Assembly (NCBI RefSeq): GCF_900109705.1
Contig: NZ_FOAI01000004.1
Coordinates: 217,443-281,442 of the forward strand
Direction of reading: 5' to 3'
DNA from: Roseivivax marinus
GTDB taxonomy: Bacteria; Pseudomonadota; Alphaproteobacteria; Rhodobacterales; Rhodobacteraceae
Length of the DNA: 64,000 nucleotides
Of the stretch, positions 45,062 through 53,432 are shown piece by piece. The translations under genes were made by a program, and so were the position numbers. Under the pieces are notes generated by a model. It had not been told where the DNA came from and made no database searches. It saw only the letters and a list, made by a program, of their open reading frames with translations. Position 1 is the stretch's first letter, and every line of letters begins with the position of its first letter.

Positions 45062-45290
45062 TCCGTTACGGAAAGGGCGACCACCCGGCGGGATAGTATC
45101 ATGACCAAGCGAGGACGAGGGGTATCCTGCGTGGCAGACGAGAGGTCGGAGCAGGTCCGGTAGCACTCTTGTATCCGCCCGGAGGGCGCCGCCTGACCAG
45201 TCCGCAGCATTGAAGGGACTAAGGTTTGGCAGACTCTTCGCGAGGTGTAATCACCGCGCAGAAATTCAGTGCAACGCTGTCAAGCATTGA

Positions 45291-45380
45291 TGGCGGAGAC
45301 GAAGGGATTCGAACCCTCGAGACGGTTTCCCGCCTACTCCCTTAGCAGGGGAGCGCCTTCGACCACTCGGCCACGTCTCC
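45291..45380 (-). tRNA. tRNA-Ser (anticodon GCU)
   Basis: On the minus strand the acceptor arms GGAGACG (45380-45374) and CGTCTCC (45301-45295) pair perfectly, with the discriminator G and an encoded CCA at the 3' end. The T-arm contains GGTTCGAATCC. The anticodon arm CTCCCCTGCTAAGGGAG places GCT at 45346-45344. The long variable arm (TAGGCGGGAAACCGTCTCG) is typical of serine tRNA. It is the last clearly core feature before the accessory region. Confidence 0.95.
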
Positions 45381-46172
45381 GCTGACCCGTGTAGATGGTA
45401 GAATCCAGAGAAACAAGGCCGAAATTGAGCCTCCATGTCTACGATCTCGATCAGGGCGCGTCCGCTAAATCCGCACCGGTCAGCATGCAAAAGTTTGGGT
45501 CGGCGGCAAGAATCTGGCAATTTTTCCAACTGCCCATCGGATGCCTCTCCTGAGTTAACGGAGCCATGAGCTTGTCTCGGCTTGGACCAGCCATCGGGGA
45601 ACGGCGGGGAGCCTCGGTATGATGCTTGGGGAGGTTCGGGTGCCCGACCTTGACGCACTTGCCGACATGTCTGCCTCTCGAGGGCTGCGGCTTCCAAGCA
45701 GACCGCGTTATGACTGGTGGAGCATCTCGCTCTTCGTTCGCCTGGGCGGCATGGCATCGACGATGTCGTAGCATGCGCAGTGCCGCCGCGTGCTATTATG
45801 AGCGTGTGGCGGCGGCTGAGCACGGCAACGATAAGGGTGGCCATTGGGTGTGAAAGAACGAGAGCCTTCCGGCGGACTTGAAAGCCCTCGCACGGACACA
45901 GACCGCTCTGTATCGAGATGTTCGAGGATACATGGCCCCAGCCAGGTAAACTGTTGGGTCTCGATGCTGGACCGGCGGTCGGGTTTGCGTGCTTTATACT
46001 CTTGCACGCAAATACAGCGCTGCGCGGGAATGCAAGCCCGCACAGCGCCATTCCAATTAAGGAGCACCGGAATGCTGCCATAACTTAGTGCGCCGGTCCG
46101 GTGCGAGCCCCATCTGAAGGACCTTACCCAGCTTCAGGCCGACGAGGTAGTAGGGTTGCCAGTTCATCGGGC
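45381..46172. other. Gene-poor stretch between tRNA-Ser and the accessory region
   Basis: Almost 800 bp without a supportable gene. Open frames on both strands lack ribosome sites, known motifs or consistent codon bias. It may be decayed DNA at the left edge of the mobile element. No duplicate of the tRNA sequence was seen elsewhere in the window. Confidence 0.4.
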
Positions 46173-47024
46173 TCAAGGAGAAGTTCGCACAGCGGCCGCT
46201 GAACCGTGGATAGCACCCTGTTGGCGCCGCACTGGCGCTGACCCAGAAACGCTGGTCCACCTTGAGCGCTTGCCGAGCTCTTGACGCGTCAGGGTCCTGC
46301 TCTTGCCGTTGGCGACGATACTCACTGGTTCTACGGCGCGACGAGGGAACAGGCACAGTGGCGACCATTGCGTGGCGTGGTGGACGATCTTCACTTTCAC
46401 AGCGACGATCTGCTCGCACTGGTCGTCGAGTTCGGGGATGAAGACATAGTCGTGACCCAGGAGCTTGCCGATCCGGCAAGCCGCCGCCAACCAAGTCCGT
46501 TTGGTCTGGCTCCACGGTTCCGTTTGTGGACACACGCGAGGAATGTAGAAGGTCGGTTGGCGCTGACGCTGGACCATCTCGGCGAGGGTGTAGAAATATA
46601 CCTGCGACGGTGACCGAAGACCCGCGATGATCGAACAGTCGAGCATGGCGAACTTCGGCTTTTTGTATATTGTCGCCGCTTCCGCCAGGCTGTGGCTGTA
46701 TCGGAACCTGAGCTTTCGACCATCAAGCTCGAGAACGCGGAACAGGTCGGCGTCCTGAAGGTCCCGCATCCCCTCATGGATCATGCCAATATCGTTCGCT
46801 CCGGGTGATCCCGTAGTCTGGCACAATATCGAACACAAAGCGGTGCAGACTCGGTTCTGACCGAGGTTGTCGGCCAGGTTCATGTGCGTGGCATGCCACC
46901 CCGGATGATTGTCGAGATAGTGGTTGGTGGCATGAACGAGACGCAGTGCGCTCAGGCTCAGTTTCTTGTTTTCGAGAAGGTGCACTACATCCTTCTCGCA
47001 TCGGTAGTGGCTTGGACTGGACAT
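46173..47024 (-). CDS. Unknown protein, possibly winged-helix DNA-binding
   Basis: This 283-residue protein has no signal peptide or membrane helix. The start at 47024 has AAGGAG seven to eight bases upstream. The first half (LLENKKLSLSALRLVHATNHYLDNHPG, then MIHEGMRDLQDADLFRVLELDGRKLRFRYS) reads like a winged helix. The second half contains VYFYTLAEMVQRQRQP and a helix-rich segment ending LLGHDYVFIPELD. The layout of two such modules recalls plasmid replication initiators, but no initiator motif can be confirmed. The C-terminal 45 residues are low in conservation-like character. It stands alone at the left of the element. Confidence 0.5.
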   Translation of the reverse strand: MSSPSHYRCEKDVVHLLENKKLSLSALRLVHATNHYLDNHPGWHATHMNLADNLGQNRVCTALCSILCQTTGSPGANDIGMIHEGMRDLQDADLFRVLELDGRKLRFRYSHSLAEAATIYKKPKFAMLDCSIIAGLRSPSQVYFYTLAEMVQRQRQPTFYIPRVCPQTEPWSQTKRTWLAAACRIGKLLGHDYVFIPELDDQCEQIVAVKVKIVHHATQWSPLCLFPRRAVEPVSIVANGKSRTLTRQELGKRSRWTSVSGSAPVRRQQGAIHGSAAAVRTSP

Positions 47025-47170
47025 CTCTGGTCTCCTTCGGTTGATCCGAAGAGGAGTTACGCCCCGAGGCGACCCGCTCAAAATGCAGGACCGCCCAAAC
47101 TTTCTGCTCAGATATCCAAGGTCTCAACCTGACCTGCCGCCTTTCGAACTGGATCGCCCACGGAGTGCGT

Positions 47171-47184
47171 CGCGGAAATCCGCG
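47171..47184. promoter_or_regulatory. Palindrome CGCGGA-AA-TCCGCG
   Basis: Exact six-base arms with a two-base spacer, in the long leader of the methyltransferase operon. A role as an operator is only a guess. Confidence 0.3.
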
Positions 47185-47317
47185 CTTCGAGTGCTCGAAC
47201 CCCGTTGTTTCGGCCTCTCGGCCCGCGCTTTATGGCGGAGCTTCCGGTGTCCTGTCCTCGGATCTAATGCAAGGCATTGTTTAAGCGTAACAATCCGGGT
47301 CTGGGAACCTGCGGAAC

Positions 47318-47331
47318 CTATGGCACCATAG
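47318..47331. promoter_or_regulatory. Palindrome CTATGG-CA-CCATAG
   Basis: Exact six-base arms with a two-base spacer, 165 bp before the methyltransferase start. Restriction-modification operons often have controller sites of this size, but no controller (C) protein gene is seen. Confidence 0.35.
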
Positions 47332-47495
47332 AACCCAGGGAGAAGCCCTTGGAGCTGGCAAAAAACATGGGATGGCTGACGTCGACGGCGTGTTCGGCTG
47401 ACCCGAAACTACGCGCGGGCGGTCGAGTAGCCATGGCATCTGTCCCTGCGATGATGCAATCCTCGCGGAAAACGAAAGCAGGGGGAATCAAGCAC

Positions 47496-50219
47496 ATGAA
47501 CGCCGTCGAGATCGAGGAAGCCGTATCCGCGCTGGCCGACGCGCCCTTCGACCCTGGCGAGTTCCCGTTCAGTTTCCTGGCCGCCTTCGGCAACAAGGAG
47601 GCGACCGTCAAGCGCCTCCGCACTGGCAACACGAACAAGTCGGATGTCGGCGGAGTCCTCCAGCGCAGCAACATCCACATCGCCGTCGCCGATCCCGGTC
47701 AGACCGTCGAGGTCCTGGCCCGCCTCAAGGCCAGCCCGCTGACTGATCGCCAGAAGGCCAAATTCATTCTGGCCACCGACGGCGCTCAGGTGGAGGCTGA
47801 GGAAATCGGTTCCGGCGAGGTCCTGTCTTGCCGCTTCGATGAACTGGGCAACAACTTCGGCTTCTTCTTGCCCCTCGCCGGCATCTCGACCGTCGCCGAG
47901 GTCAAGAACAACCCGATCGACATCAAGGCGACCTCGCGCCTGAACCGCCTCTACGTCCAGCTCCTGAAAGACAACGCCGACTGGAGCAGCGCTGACAAGC
48001 GTGGCGACCTGAACCGCTTCATGGCGCGCATGATCTTCTGCTTCTTCGCAGAGGACACGGGCATCTTCCAAGGCGACGACCTCTTCACCTCGACCGTCCA
48101 AACCATGACCGAGGCCGACGGCTCGAACACCCGCGACGTCCTGCTGCGTCTCTTCGGCGCGATGAATACCAGGGCGCCCGACGGCGGCGCCCGTCCGGGC
48201 TTTCCCTCCTGGGCCGACAAGTTTCCCTATGTGAATGGAGGTCTCTTCGCCGACGACATTGGCTGTCCCACATTCTCGCGCACGTCCCGCGCCTACCTGC
48301 TGCGCGCGGGTGAGCTCGATTGGAGAACCATCAACCCGGATATTTTTGGATCTATGATCCAAGCTGTCGCGGACAAGGATGAACGCGGTGAGCTGGGGAT
48401 GCACTACACCTCAGTCCCGAACATCCAGAAGGTGCTGGACCCGCTCTTCCTCGACGATCTGCGCGAGCAACTGGAAGCGGCGGAAACGAACAAACGCCAG
48501 CTCTTCAATCTGCGCCAGCGGCTGTCGCGCGTCCGAGTCTTCGACCCGGCCTGCGGATCGGGGAACTTCCTGGTCATCGCCTACATCCGCATGCGCGAGA
48601 TCGAGGACGAGATCATGCGCCGCCGGGGTGAGGCGCTGGAACGATCGGCCATCTCTCTAACCCAGTTCTTCGGGATCGAGATCAAAAGCTTCGCCGCGGA
48701 GATCGCCCGCCTGTCGCTGCTGATCGCTGAGTTTCAGTGCGACGTCCGCTTCATCGGTCAGACAGAGGCGCGGGCGCTCGTCCTGCCGCTCCACGCCACT
48801 GGGACCATCGTAACGGGCAATGCGCTGCGGATCGACTGGGCGGAGGTCTGCCCGCCGGTGACGGTCGAACCCGAGGAGCAGGATTTGGGCGGACCGACGG
48901 GACGGCTGAACTTGGAGGGCCGCAGTGAGGAGTGGGAGACGTATATTTGCGGAAATCCGCCATATTTGGGCGGTAAGAAGCAAACAGCCGATCAGAAGAA
49001 GGACATGGCGCAGGTTTTCGGAAAAGCGATAAACTACAAGAACCTCGACTACGTCACAGCATTTCTCTGGGTCGCGTTGCAGAATATAGGAGCTCACGGC
49101 GCCTTCGCGCTTGTTTCGACCAGTTCAATAAATCAAGGAACGCACGTTCCTGGATTTTGGAAGTTCATGCAGGATAAGGGCGCAATCATCGTATTTGCGC
49201 ATCTTCCGTTCAAATGGTCTAACAATGCGAAGAACAATGCCGGTGTTTACTGCAATATTGTAGGCGTTAGCAAGGATAGGAAGAGGGATCGATTTCTGTT
49301 CGAAGGCTCGGTTCGTCAGACCGCAACTAACATCAACGCTTACCTTGCTCCAACCGACGACGTTATCGTTGAGAAAAGAAGTTCACCAATCAGCACGATA
49401 TCCCCAATGATAACAGGAAATGCCGCATACGATCAGGGACACTTGTTTCTTGATGCAGATGAACGGGCGTCTCTACTTAGAAACGCGCCGGCTGCCAAAT
49501 CATTCATACGGCGCGTCTCAGGCACAGAAGAGTTCACAGACGGAAAACTAAGGTGGTGTATTTGGATTACCCGAGACAATGTTGAAGAAGCCAAAAAGAT
49601 TCCAGAAATCCGATTGAGGATTGAGGCAGTTGAGGAATATCGATCCGGTGGTGGTGAGGTCGCTCGAAGCATCGCGCATATTCCCTACCGTTTCCGGTAT
49701 CAAAATCGCTCTCAGGGCTACCAGATAATCGTGCCGCAACGCTCTCGGGTTGATCGTGTGAATTACCCTGTCGGCTATGAGGGGCCGGAAATTGTCTATA
49801 CTCACCTTGCCTACGCTATATACAACGCTGAACTCATCGACTTGGCGGTCTTGAGCTCCAGGCTCCATTTGCAATGGGCAGCTGCTACTTCTGGTCGGCA
49901 TGGGGACAACCTCCGTTACTCTGCAAATCTGGCTTGGAACACTCTCCCAGTTCCGAAGCTTACCGAGACCGACAAGGCCAACCTCACCCGATGTGCCGAG
50001 GACATCTTGCTCGCCCGCGAGGCGCACTTCCCCGCCACTATCGCCGAGCTCTACGATCCCGAGAAGATGCCCGACGACCTCCGCGCCGCCCATGACCGCA
50101 ACGACGAAACCCTCGAACGCATCTACATCGGCCGCCGCTTTCGCAACGACACCGAACGCCTCGAGAAACTTTTTGACATGTATACCAAGATGACTGCGAA
50201 GAAGGAGAAGGCATCTTGA
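47496..50219 (+). CDS. MmeI-like N6-adenine DNA methyltransferase, nuclease motif not seen
   Basis: This is a 907-residue protein. An N-terminal domain (1-150) is followed by a helical spacer (151-300; GDLNRFMARMIFCFFAEDTGIF, YVNGGLFADD). The gamma-class methyltransferase core has motif X near GMHYTS (301-306), motif I FDPACGSGNFL (349-359) and catalytic NPPY (487-490). The target-recognition and C-terminal domains make up the rest. The order matches type IIL enzymes such as MmeI, but the PD-ExK-type nuclease motif expected in the first 100 residues is not seen. ATG 47496 has an AGGGGG site. The stop overlaps the next start by 4 bp. GC content falls sharply in the recognition region (about 48.93-49.96 kb). 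It methylates adenine in a specific site, by inference. Confidence 0.85.
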   Translation: MNAVEIEEAVSALADAPFDPGEFPFSFLAAFGNKEATVKRLRTGNTNKSDVGGVLQRSNIHIAVADPGQTVEVLARLKASPLTDRQKAKFILATDGAQVEAEEIGSGEVLSCRFDELGNNFGFFLPLAGISTVAEVKNNPIDIKATSRLNRLYVQLLKDNADWSSADKRGDLNRFMARMIFCFFAEDTGIFQGDDLFTSTVQTMTEADGSNTRDVLLRLFGAMNTRAPDGGARPGFPSWADKFPYVNGGLFADDIGCPTFSRTSRAYLLRAGELDWRTINPDIFGSMIQAVADKDERGELGMHYTSVPNIQKVLDPLFLDDLREQLEAAETNKRQLFNLRQRLSRVRVFDPACGSGNFLVIAYIRMREIEDEIMRRRGEALERSAISLTQFFGIEIKSFAAEIARLSLLIAEFQCDVRFIGQTEARALVLPLHATGTIVTGNALRIDWAEVCPPVTVEPEEQDLGGPTGRLNLEGRSEEWETYICGNPPYLGGKKQTADQKKDMAQVFGKAINYKNLDYVTAFLWVALQNIGAHGAFALVSTSSINQGTHVPGFWKFMQDKGAIIVFAHLPFKWSNNAKNNAGVYCNIVGVSKDRKRDRFLFEGSVRQTATNINAYLAPTDDVIVEKRSSPISTISPMITGNAAYDQGHLFLDADERASLLRNAPAAKSFIRRVSGTEEFTDGKLRWCIWITRDNVEEAKKIPEIRLRIEAVEEYRSGGGEVARSIAHIPYRFRYQNRSQGYQIIVPQRSRVDRVNYPVGYEGPEIVYTHLAYAIYNAELIDLAVLSSRLHLQWAAATSGRHGDNLRYSANLAWNTLPVPKLTETDKANLTRCAEDILLAREAHFPATIAELYDPEKMPDDLRAAHDRNDETLERIYIGRRFRNDTERLEKLFDMYTKMTAKKEKAS

Positions 50220-50842
50220 ATGAGGCGATTATCGGATTCGCCGGCGTCCTCGTTGGTAGTTTCATCACTGTCTTTAAGGACCTATGGACCTCTTACCGCG
50301 AGCGCTACAAAGAAGGCTCATACTCGGCAATCCGTCTGATAAGTATTCTTGAAGCTTACGCGGACCGATGCATCGACATCGTTTACGATGACGGAACGGC
50401 CTATGGCCGGCCAGCCGGGAGGGCGGACAACGGCGAAGAATATGCCGAGGCGCAAGAAGAGACACCAAGTCCACTGGATTTTCCGGACGATATCGTATGG
50501 CGTAGTCTTGATGAGGGTATTGTGCATCGAATTGTTGCCCTTCCAAACAAAGCAAGGCGGACGAACCGCTACATTGGTATGTCCGTCGAAGGTGCTTCGC
50601 CACCTTATTACGAAGACTATTTCGACGCACGTCAGGAAGGATATGCACGGCTGGGTGCTGAAGCCCTTGAGATTGTTGGGGAGCTGCGCAGAAGATTTCG
50701 GATCTCCGCAAACAGTGGAATACACATGACAACGGAATGGGACCCTGCCGCCTTTCTTGGGAAGACGATACAGAAGTTCGACACGGAGAGAGCTGAGCTT
50801 GACGCGTGGCGCGCCGAGAAAGCTAAGGAGGTGGCCACGTGA
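50216..50842 (+). CDS. Membrane-anchored protein of unknown function in defence-like operon
   Basis: This is a 208-residue protein. Residues 4-20 (AIIGFAGVLVGSFITVF) form one N-terminal membrane segment, and the rest is cytoplasmic, charged and mainly helical (EGSYSAIRLISILEAYADRCIDIVYDD, EALEIVGELRRRFRI). No domain was recognised. It starts within the methyltransferase stop (ATGA overlap) and ends within the next start in the same way, so it is an integral member of the operon. A role in membrane sensing or tethering of the system is possible but unproven. Confidence 0.75.
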   Translation: MNEAIIGFAGVLVGSFITVFKDLWTSYRERYKEGSYSAIRLISILEAYADRCIDIVYDDGTAYGRPAGRADNGEEYAEAQEETPSPLDFPDDIVWRSLDEGIVHRIVALPNKARRTNRYIGMSVEGASPPYYEDYFDARQEGYARLGAEALEIVGELRRRFRISANSGIHMTTEWDPAAFLGKTIQKFDTERAELDAWRAEKAKEVAT

Positions 50843-51375
50843 TATCGCCGCGAGAGGCTATCGACCGAGGCCAGGTCTGGCTGCGCCCGTTCGGCCATTT
50901 CGCTCCGGATGAGCAAGGCTACATGGGGTTTCCGTCCGAAGAGATCCGCGATCGGTTCCTCGATGAGATTGAGGATGGCGCACTTGTTGTTGTCTGGATC
51001 AGACAGCAAGACGGTCATCCCGATTGGAAAGGGCGCTTCTGTGGAATCCTTCGCCTTGAACGAAAGCCGGTTCTTGCGACAGACTACAGCAACGCCGCCG
51101 GTGAACAGCAGCGCCGTGCCAATGATAGCGAATACCTTCACGCTGTGCCGGTCGTTCAGGCCTGGGAAGCCGATCCGTCGCGCCGCGCCATGATGAAAGG
51201 CATCATTCCCAGCCTTTGGCCCAACTACACACGGACGATGGGGACGCAGTCAAAGAAAATGCCGTCAAGTGAGATTCCCAATGTCCTCCCGAGAATGATC
51301 CGCGAAGTCAGCGTCTTTGGCCGTCCGCCGGTCGCATCGGTCCCTTTCAAAAAAGCCGAGAGCATCTTCAAATGA
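50839..51375 (+). CDS. Unknown protein, possible PUA/EVE-like reader, in defence-like operon
   Basis: This 178-residue soluble protein has an early beta-rich portion (GALVVVWIRQQDG, GRFCGILRLERKP, YLHAVPVVQAWEAD). It recalls the strand order of PUA-like domains (EVE, ASCH, YTH) that read modified bases; the match is only by pattern. A basic tail (LPRMIREVSVFGRPPVASVPFKK) could contact DNA. It overlaps both neighbours by four bases. If the fold is right it may sense the methylation state set by the first gene, or modified phage DNA. Confidence 0.6.
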   Translation: MISPREAIDRGQVWLRPFGHFAPDEQGYMGFPSEEIRDRFLDEIEDGALVVVWIRQQDGHPDWKGRFCGILRLERKPVLATDYSNAAGEQQRRANDSEYLHAVPVVQAWEADPSRRAMMKGIIPSLWPNYTRTMGTQSKKMPSSEIPNVLPRMIREVSVFGRPPVASVPFKKAESIFK

Positions 51376-53432
51376 TTGACCACGTGAAGACCGCCCCTTC
51401 TGTCTCGGTCCAGTATGGCGCGACCGGCGCCTCGAAGAAATCGAATGAGCTCGGCATGCGTGCCATGCAGGAGCGCGCTTACCAGATGCGCGGTGAGCAG
51501 TATCTGCTGATCAAGTCGCCCCCCGCATCGGGCAAGTCCCGCGCCCTCATGTTCATCGCCCTCGACAAGCTGGCGAACCAAGGCTTGCAACAGGCGATCA
51601 TCGTGGTGCCAGAGCGTTCCATCGGAGCCTCATTCAAGGACACTCCGCTGTCGCGCCATGGGTTCTGGGCGGACTGGACCGTGGCGCCGCAGTGGAACCT
51701 CTGCAATGCCCCCGGGGCAGACGATCCGCAGGTCGCGAAGGGCAAGGTGGCTGCCGTCCGTGCGTTTCTGGAGAGCCATGACAAGGTCCTCGTCTGCACC
51801 CACGCCACTTTCCGTTTCGCCGTGGACGAGATGGGCGTGGAAGCTTTCGATGATCGCCTGATTGCGGTGGACGAATTTCATCATGTCAGTGCCAATCCCG
51901 ATAACAAACTTGGCGCGCACCTTCGGGCCTTCATGGCACGGGACCGCGTCCACGTCGTAGCGATGACCGGCAGCTACTTCCGGGGCGATGCCGAAGCCGT
52001 GCTCATGCCGGAGGACGAGGCGCGGTTCGAGACCGTAACCTATACCTACTACGAGCAGCTGAACGGCTACGATTACCTAAAGTCCCTCGATATCGGCTAC
52101 TACTTCTATTCCGGCCGCTACATCGATGCGATTTCCGAGGTGCTGGACCCGGATCGCAAGACGATCGTCCACATCCCGAATGTGAACGCCCGAGAGAGCC
52201 TGGGCGACAAGGTCCGCGAGGCCGAAGACGTCATGCAAGCCCTCGGAACATGGAAAGGCACCGACCCCGCGACCGGGTTTCAGCTTGTCGAGCGATCGGA
52301 TGGCCGGGTTCTGAAGGTGGCGGACCTTGTCGACGATGATGGGGCGCGCCGCGACCGGGTCATCGGCTCCCTGAAAAATCCAGCCCATGCCGATGACCGC
52401 GATCATGTGGACATCATTCTTGCGCTCGGTATGGCCAAGGAAGGGTTCGACTGGATCTGGTGCGAACACGCACTCACGGTGGGCTATCGCTCGTCGCTGA
52501 CCGAGATCGTCCAGATCATCGGGCGCGCAACACGCGATGCCCCAGGGAAGGCCAAAGCACAGTTCACGAACCTCATCGCCGAGCCGGACGCGTCGGAAGA
52601 GACGGTGAACGAGGCCGTCAACGACACGTTGAAGGCCATCGCGGCAAGCCTTCTCATGGAGCAGGTGCTGGCTCCCAAATTCACTTTCACACCCAAGGCG
52701 TCGGGCAGGAAAGAAGGGTTTGACTACGGCGAAAGCGGTTACGAGGACGGTAAGACCAATGTCGGCTTCAACGAGGCGACTGGTCAATTCCATATGGAGA
52801 TCTCCGGTCTCGTTCCGCCGAAGAGCGACGAGGCCAAACGCATCTGTGAGCGGGACATCAACGAGGTCCTTGCGGCCTTCGTCCAGGACCGACAGACGGT
52901 CGAGCGTGGTGTCTTCGACGAGGAGACTCCGGCAGAAGATCTCACTCAGTTGAAGATGGGTCGCATCGTCGCCGATAAGTATCCCGAACTGTCTGACGAG
53001 GATCGGGAGGCAGTGCGCCAACATGCCGTCGCCGCGATCGCGATGACGCAGCAGGGGAAGAAGAATGCTCCTGCCCATGAGCCTGGAGACGAGCCGAAAG
53101 CGAACACCGCGTTAATCGACGGTGTGAGGCGATACGTGACGGACGTGAAAGAACTCGAGATCGATCTCATCGACCGGATCAACCCTTTCCAGACCGCCCG
53201 CGCCATTCTCGCGAAGTCCATGGACGAAGGAACGCTCAAAGAGGTCGCCGCCATCATCGCGAAGAAGCGCATCAACCTGACCTACGAAGAAGCACGGATG
53301 CTCGCCGAGCGCGCCGTGCGCTTCAAGCAGGAGCGCGGCCGCCTCCCATCCATCACGTCGACGGATGCGTGGGAGCGCCAGATGGCCGAGGGTGTAGCTT
53401 TCCTCCAGCGCAAGGCGGCGGCAAATGGCTGA
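51372..53432 (+). CDS. SF2 DEAD/DEAH-type helicase of defence-like operon
   Basis: This is a 686-residue protein. Walker A is SPPASGKS (residues 49-56), motif Ia AIIVVPERS, motif II DEFH (167-170) and motif III TGS (199-201). A second RecA domain carries motif V (GMAKEGFDW) and motif VI QIIGRATRD (381-389). The C-terminal 290 residues have no recognised domain and are probably a coupling or specificity region. It resembles the ATPase subunits of type I/III restriction enzymes and of BREX/DISARM helicases in motif order, but has no fused nuclease. It starts inside the previous stop and overlaps the nuclease gene by 8 bp. Confidence 0.88.
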   Translation: MIDHVKTAPSVSVQYGATGASKKSNELGMRAMQERAYQMRGEQYLLIKSPPASGKSRALMFIALDKLANQGLQQAIIVVPERSIGASFKDTPLSRHGFWADWTVAPQWNLCNAPGADDPQVAKGKVAAVRAFLESHDKVLVCTHATFRFAVDEMGVEAFDDRLIAVDEFHHVSANPDNKLGAHLRAFMARDRVHVVAMTGSYFRGDAEAVLMPEDEARFETVTYTYYEQLNGYDYLKSLDIGYYFYSGRYIDAISEVLDPDRKTIVHIPNVNARESLGDKVREAEDVMQALGTWKGTDPATGFQLVERSDGRVLKVADLVDDDGARRDRVIGSLKNPAHADDRDHVDIILALGMAKEGFDWIWCEHALTVGYRSSLTEIVQIIGRATRDAPGKAKAQFTNLIAEPDASEETVNEAVNDTLKAIAASLLMEQVLAPKFTFTPKASGRKEGFDYGESGYEDGKTNVGFNEATGQFHMEISGLVPPKSDEAKRICERDINEVLAAFVQDRQTVERGVFDEETPAEDLTQLKMGRIVADKYPELSDEDREAVRQHAVAAIAMTQQGKKNAPAHEPGDEPKANTALIDGVRRYVTDVKELEIDLIDRINPFQTARAILAKSMDEGTLKEVAAIIAKKRINLTYEEARMLAERAVRFKQERGRLPSITSTDAWERQMAEGVAFLQRKAAANG

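Larger units (their letters stand above)
47025..47495. other. Promoter region of the methyltransferase-helicase operon
   Basis: No gene is supported in 471 bp. It holds two exact short palindromes (47171-47184 and 47318-47331) that could bind a regulator. The coding frame of the methyltransferase stays open into this region from 47277, but its codon content there is not protein-like. Confidence 0.4.

Noticed and set aside
45453..45537. 28-codon frame with a good ribosome site right of the tRNA
   Set aside because: Too short and without any recognisable feature; could be chance in decayed DNA.
45266..46081. 271-codon open frame on the minus strand
   Set aside because: It runs through the tRNA-Ser gene and has no ribosome site or conserved content.
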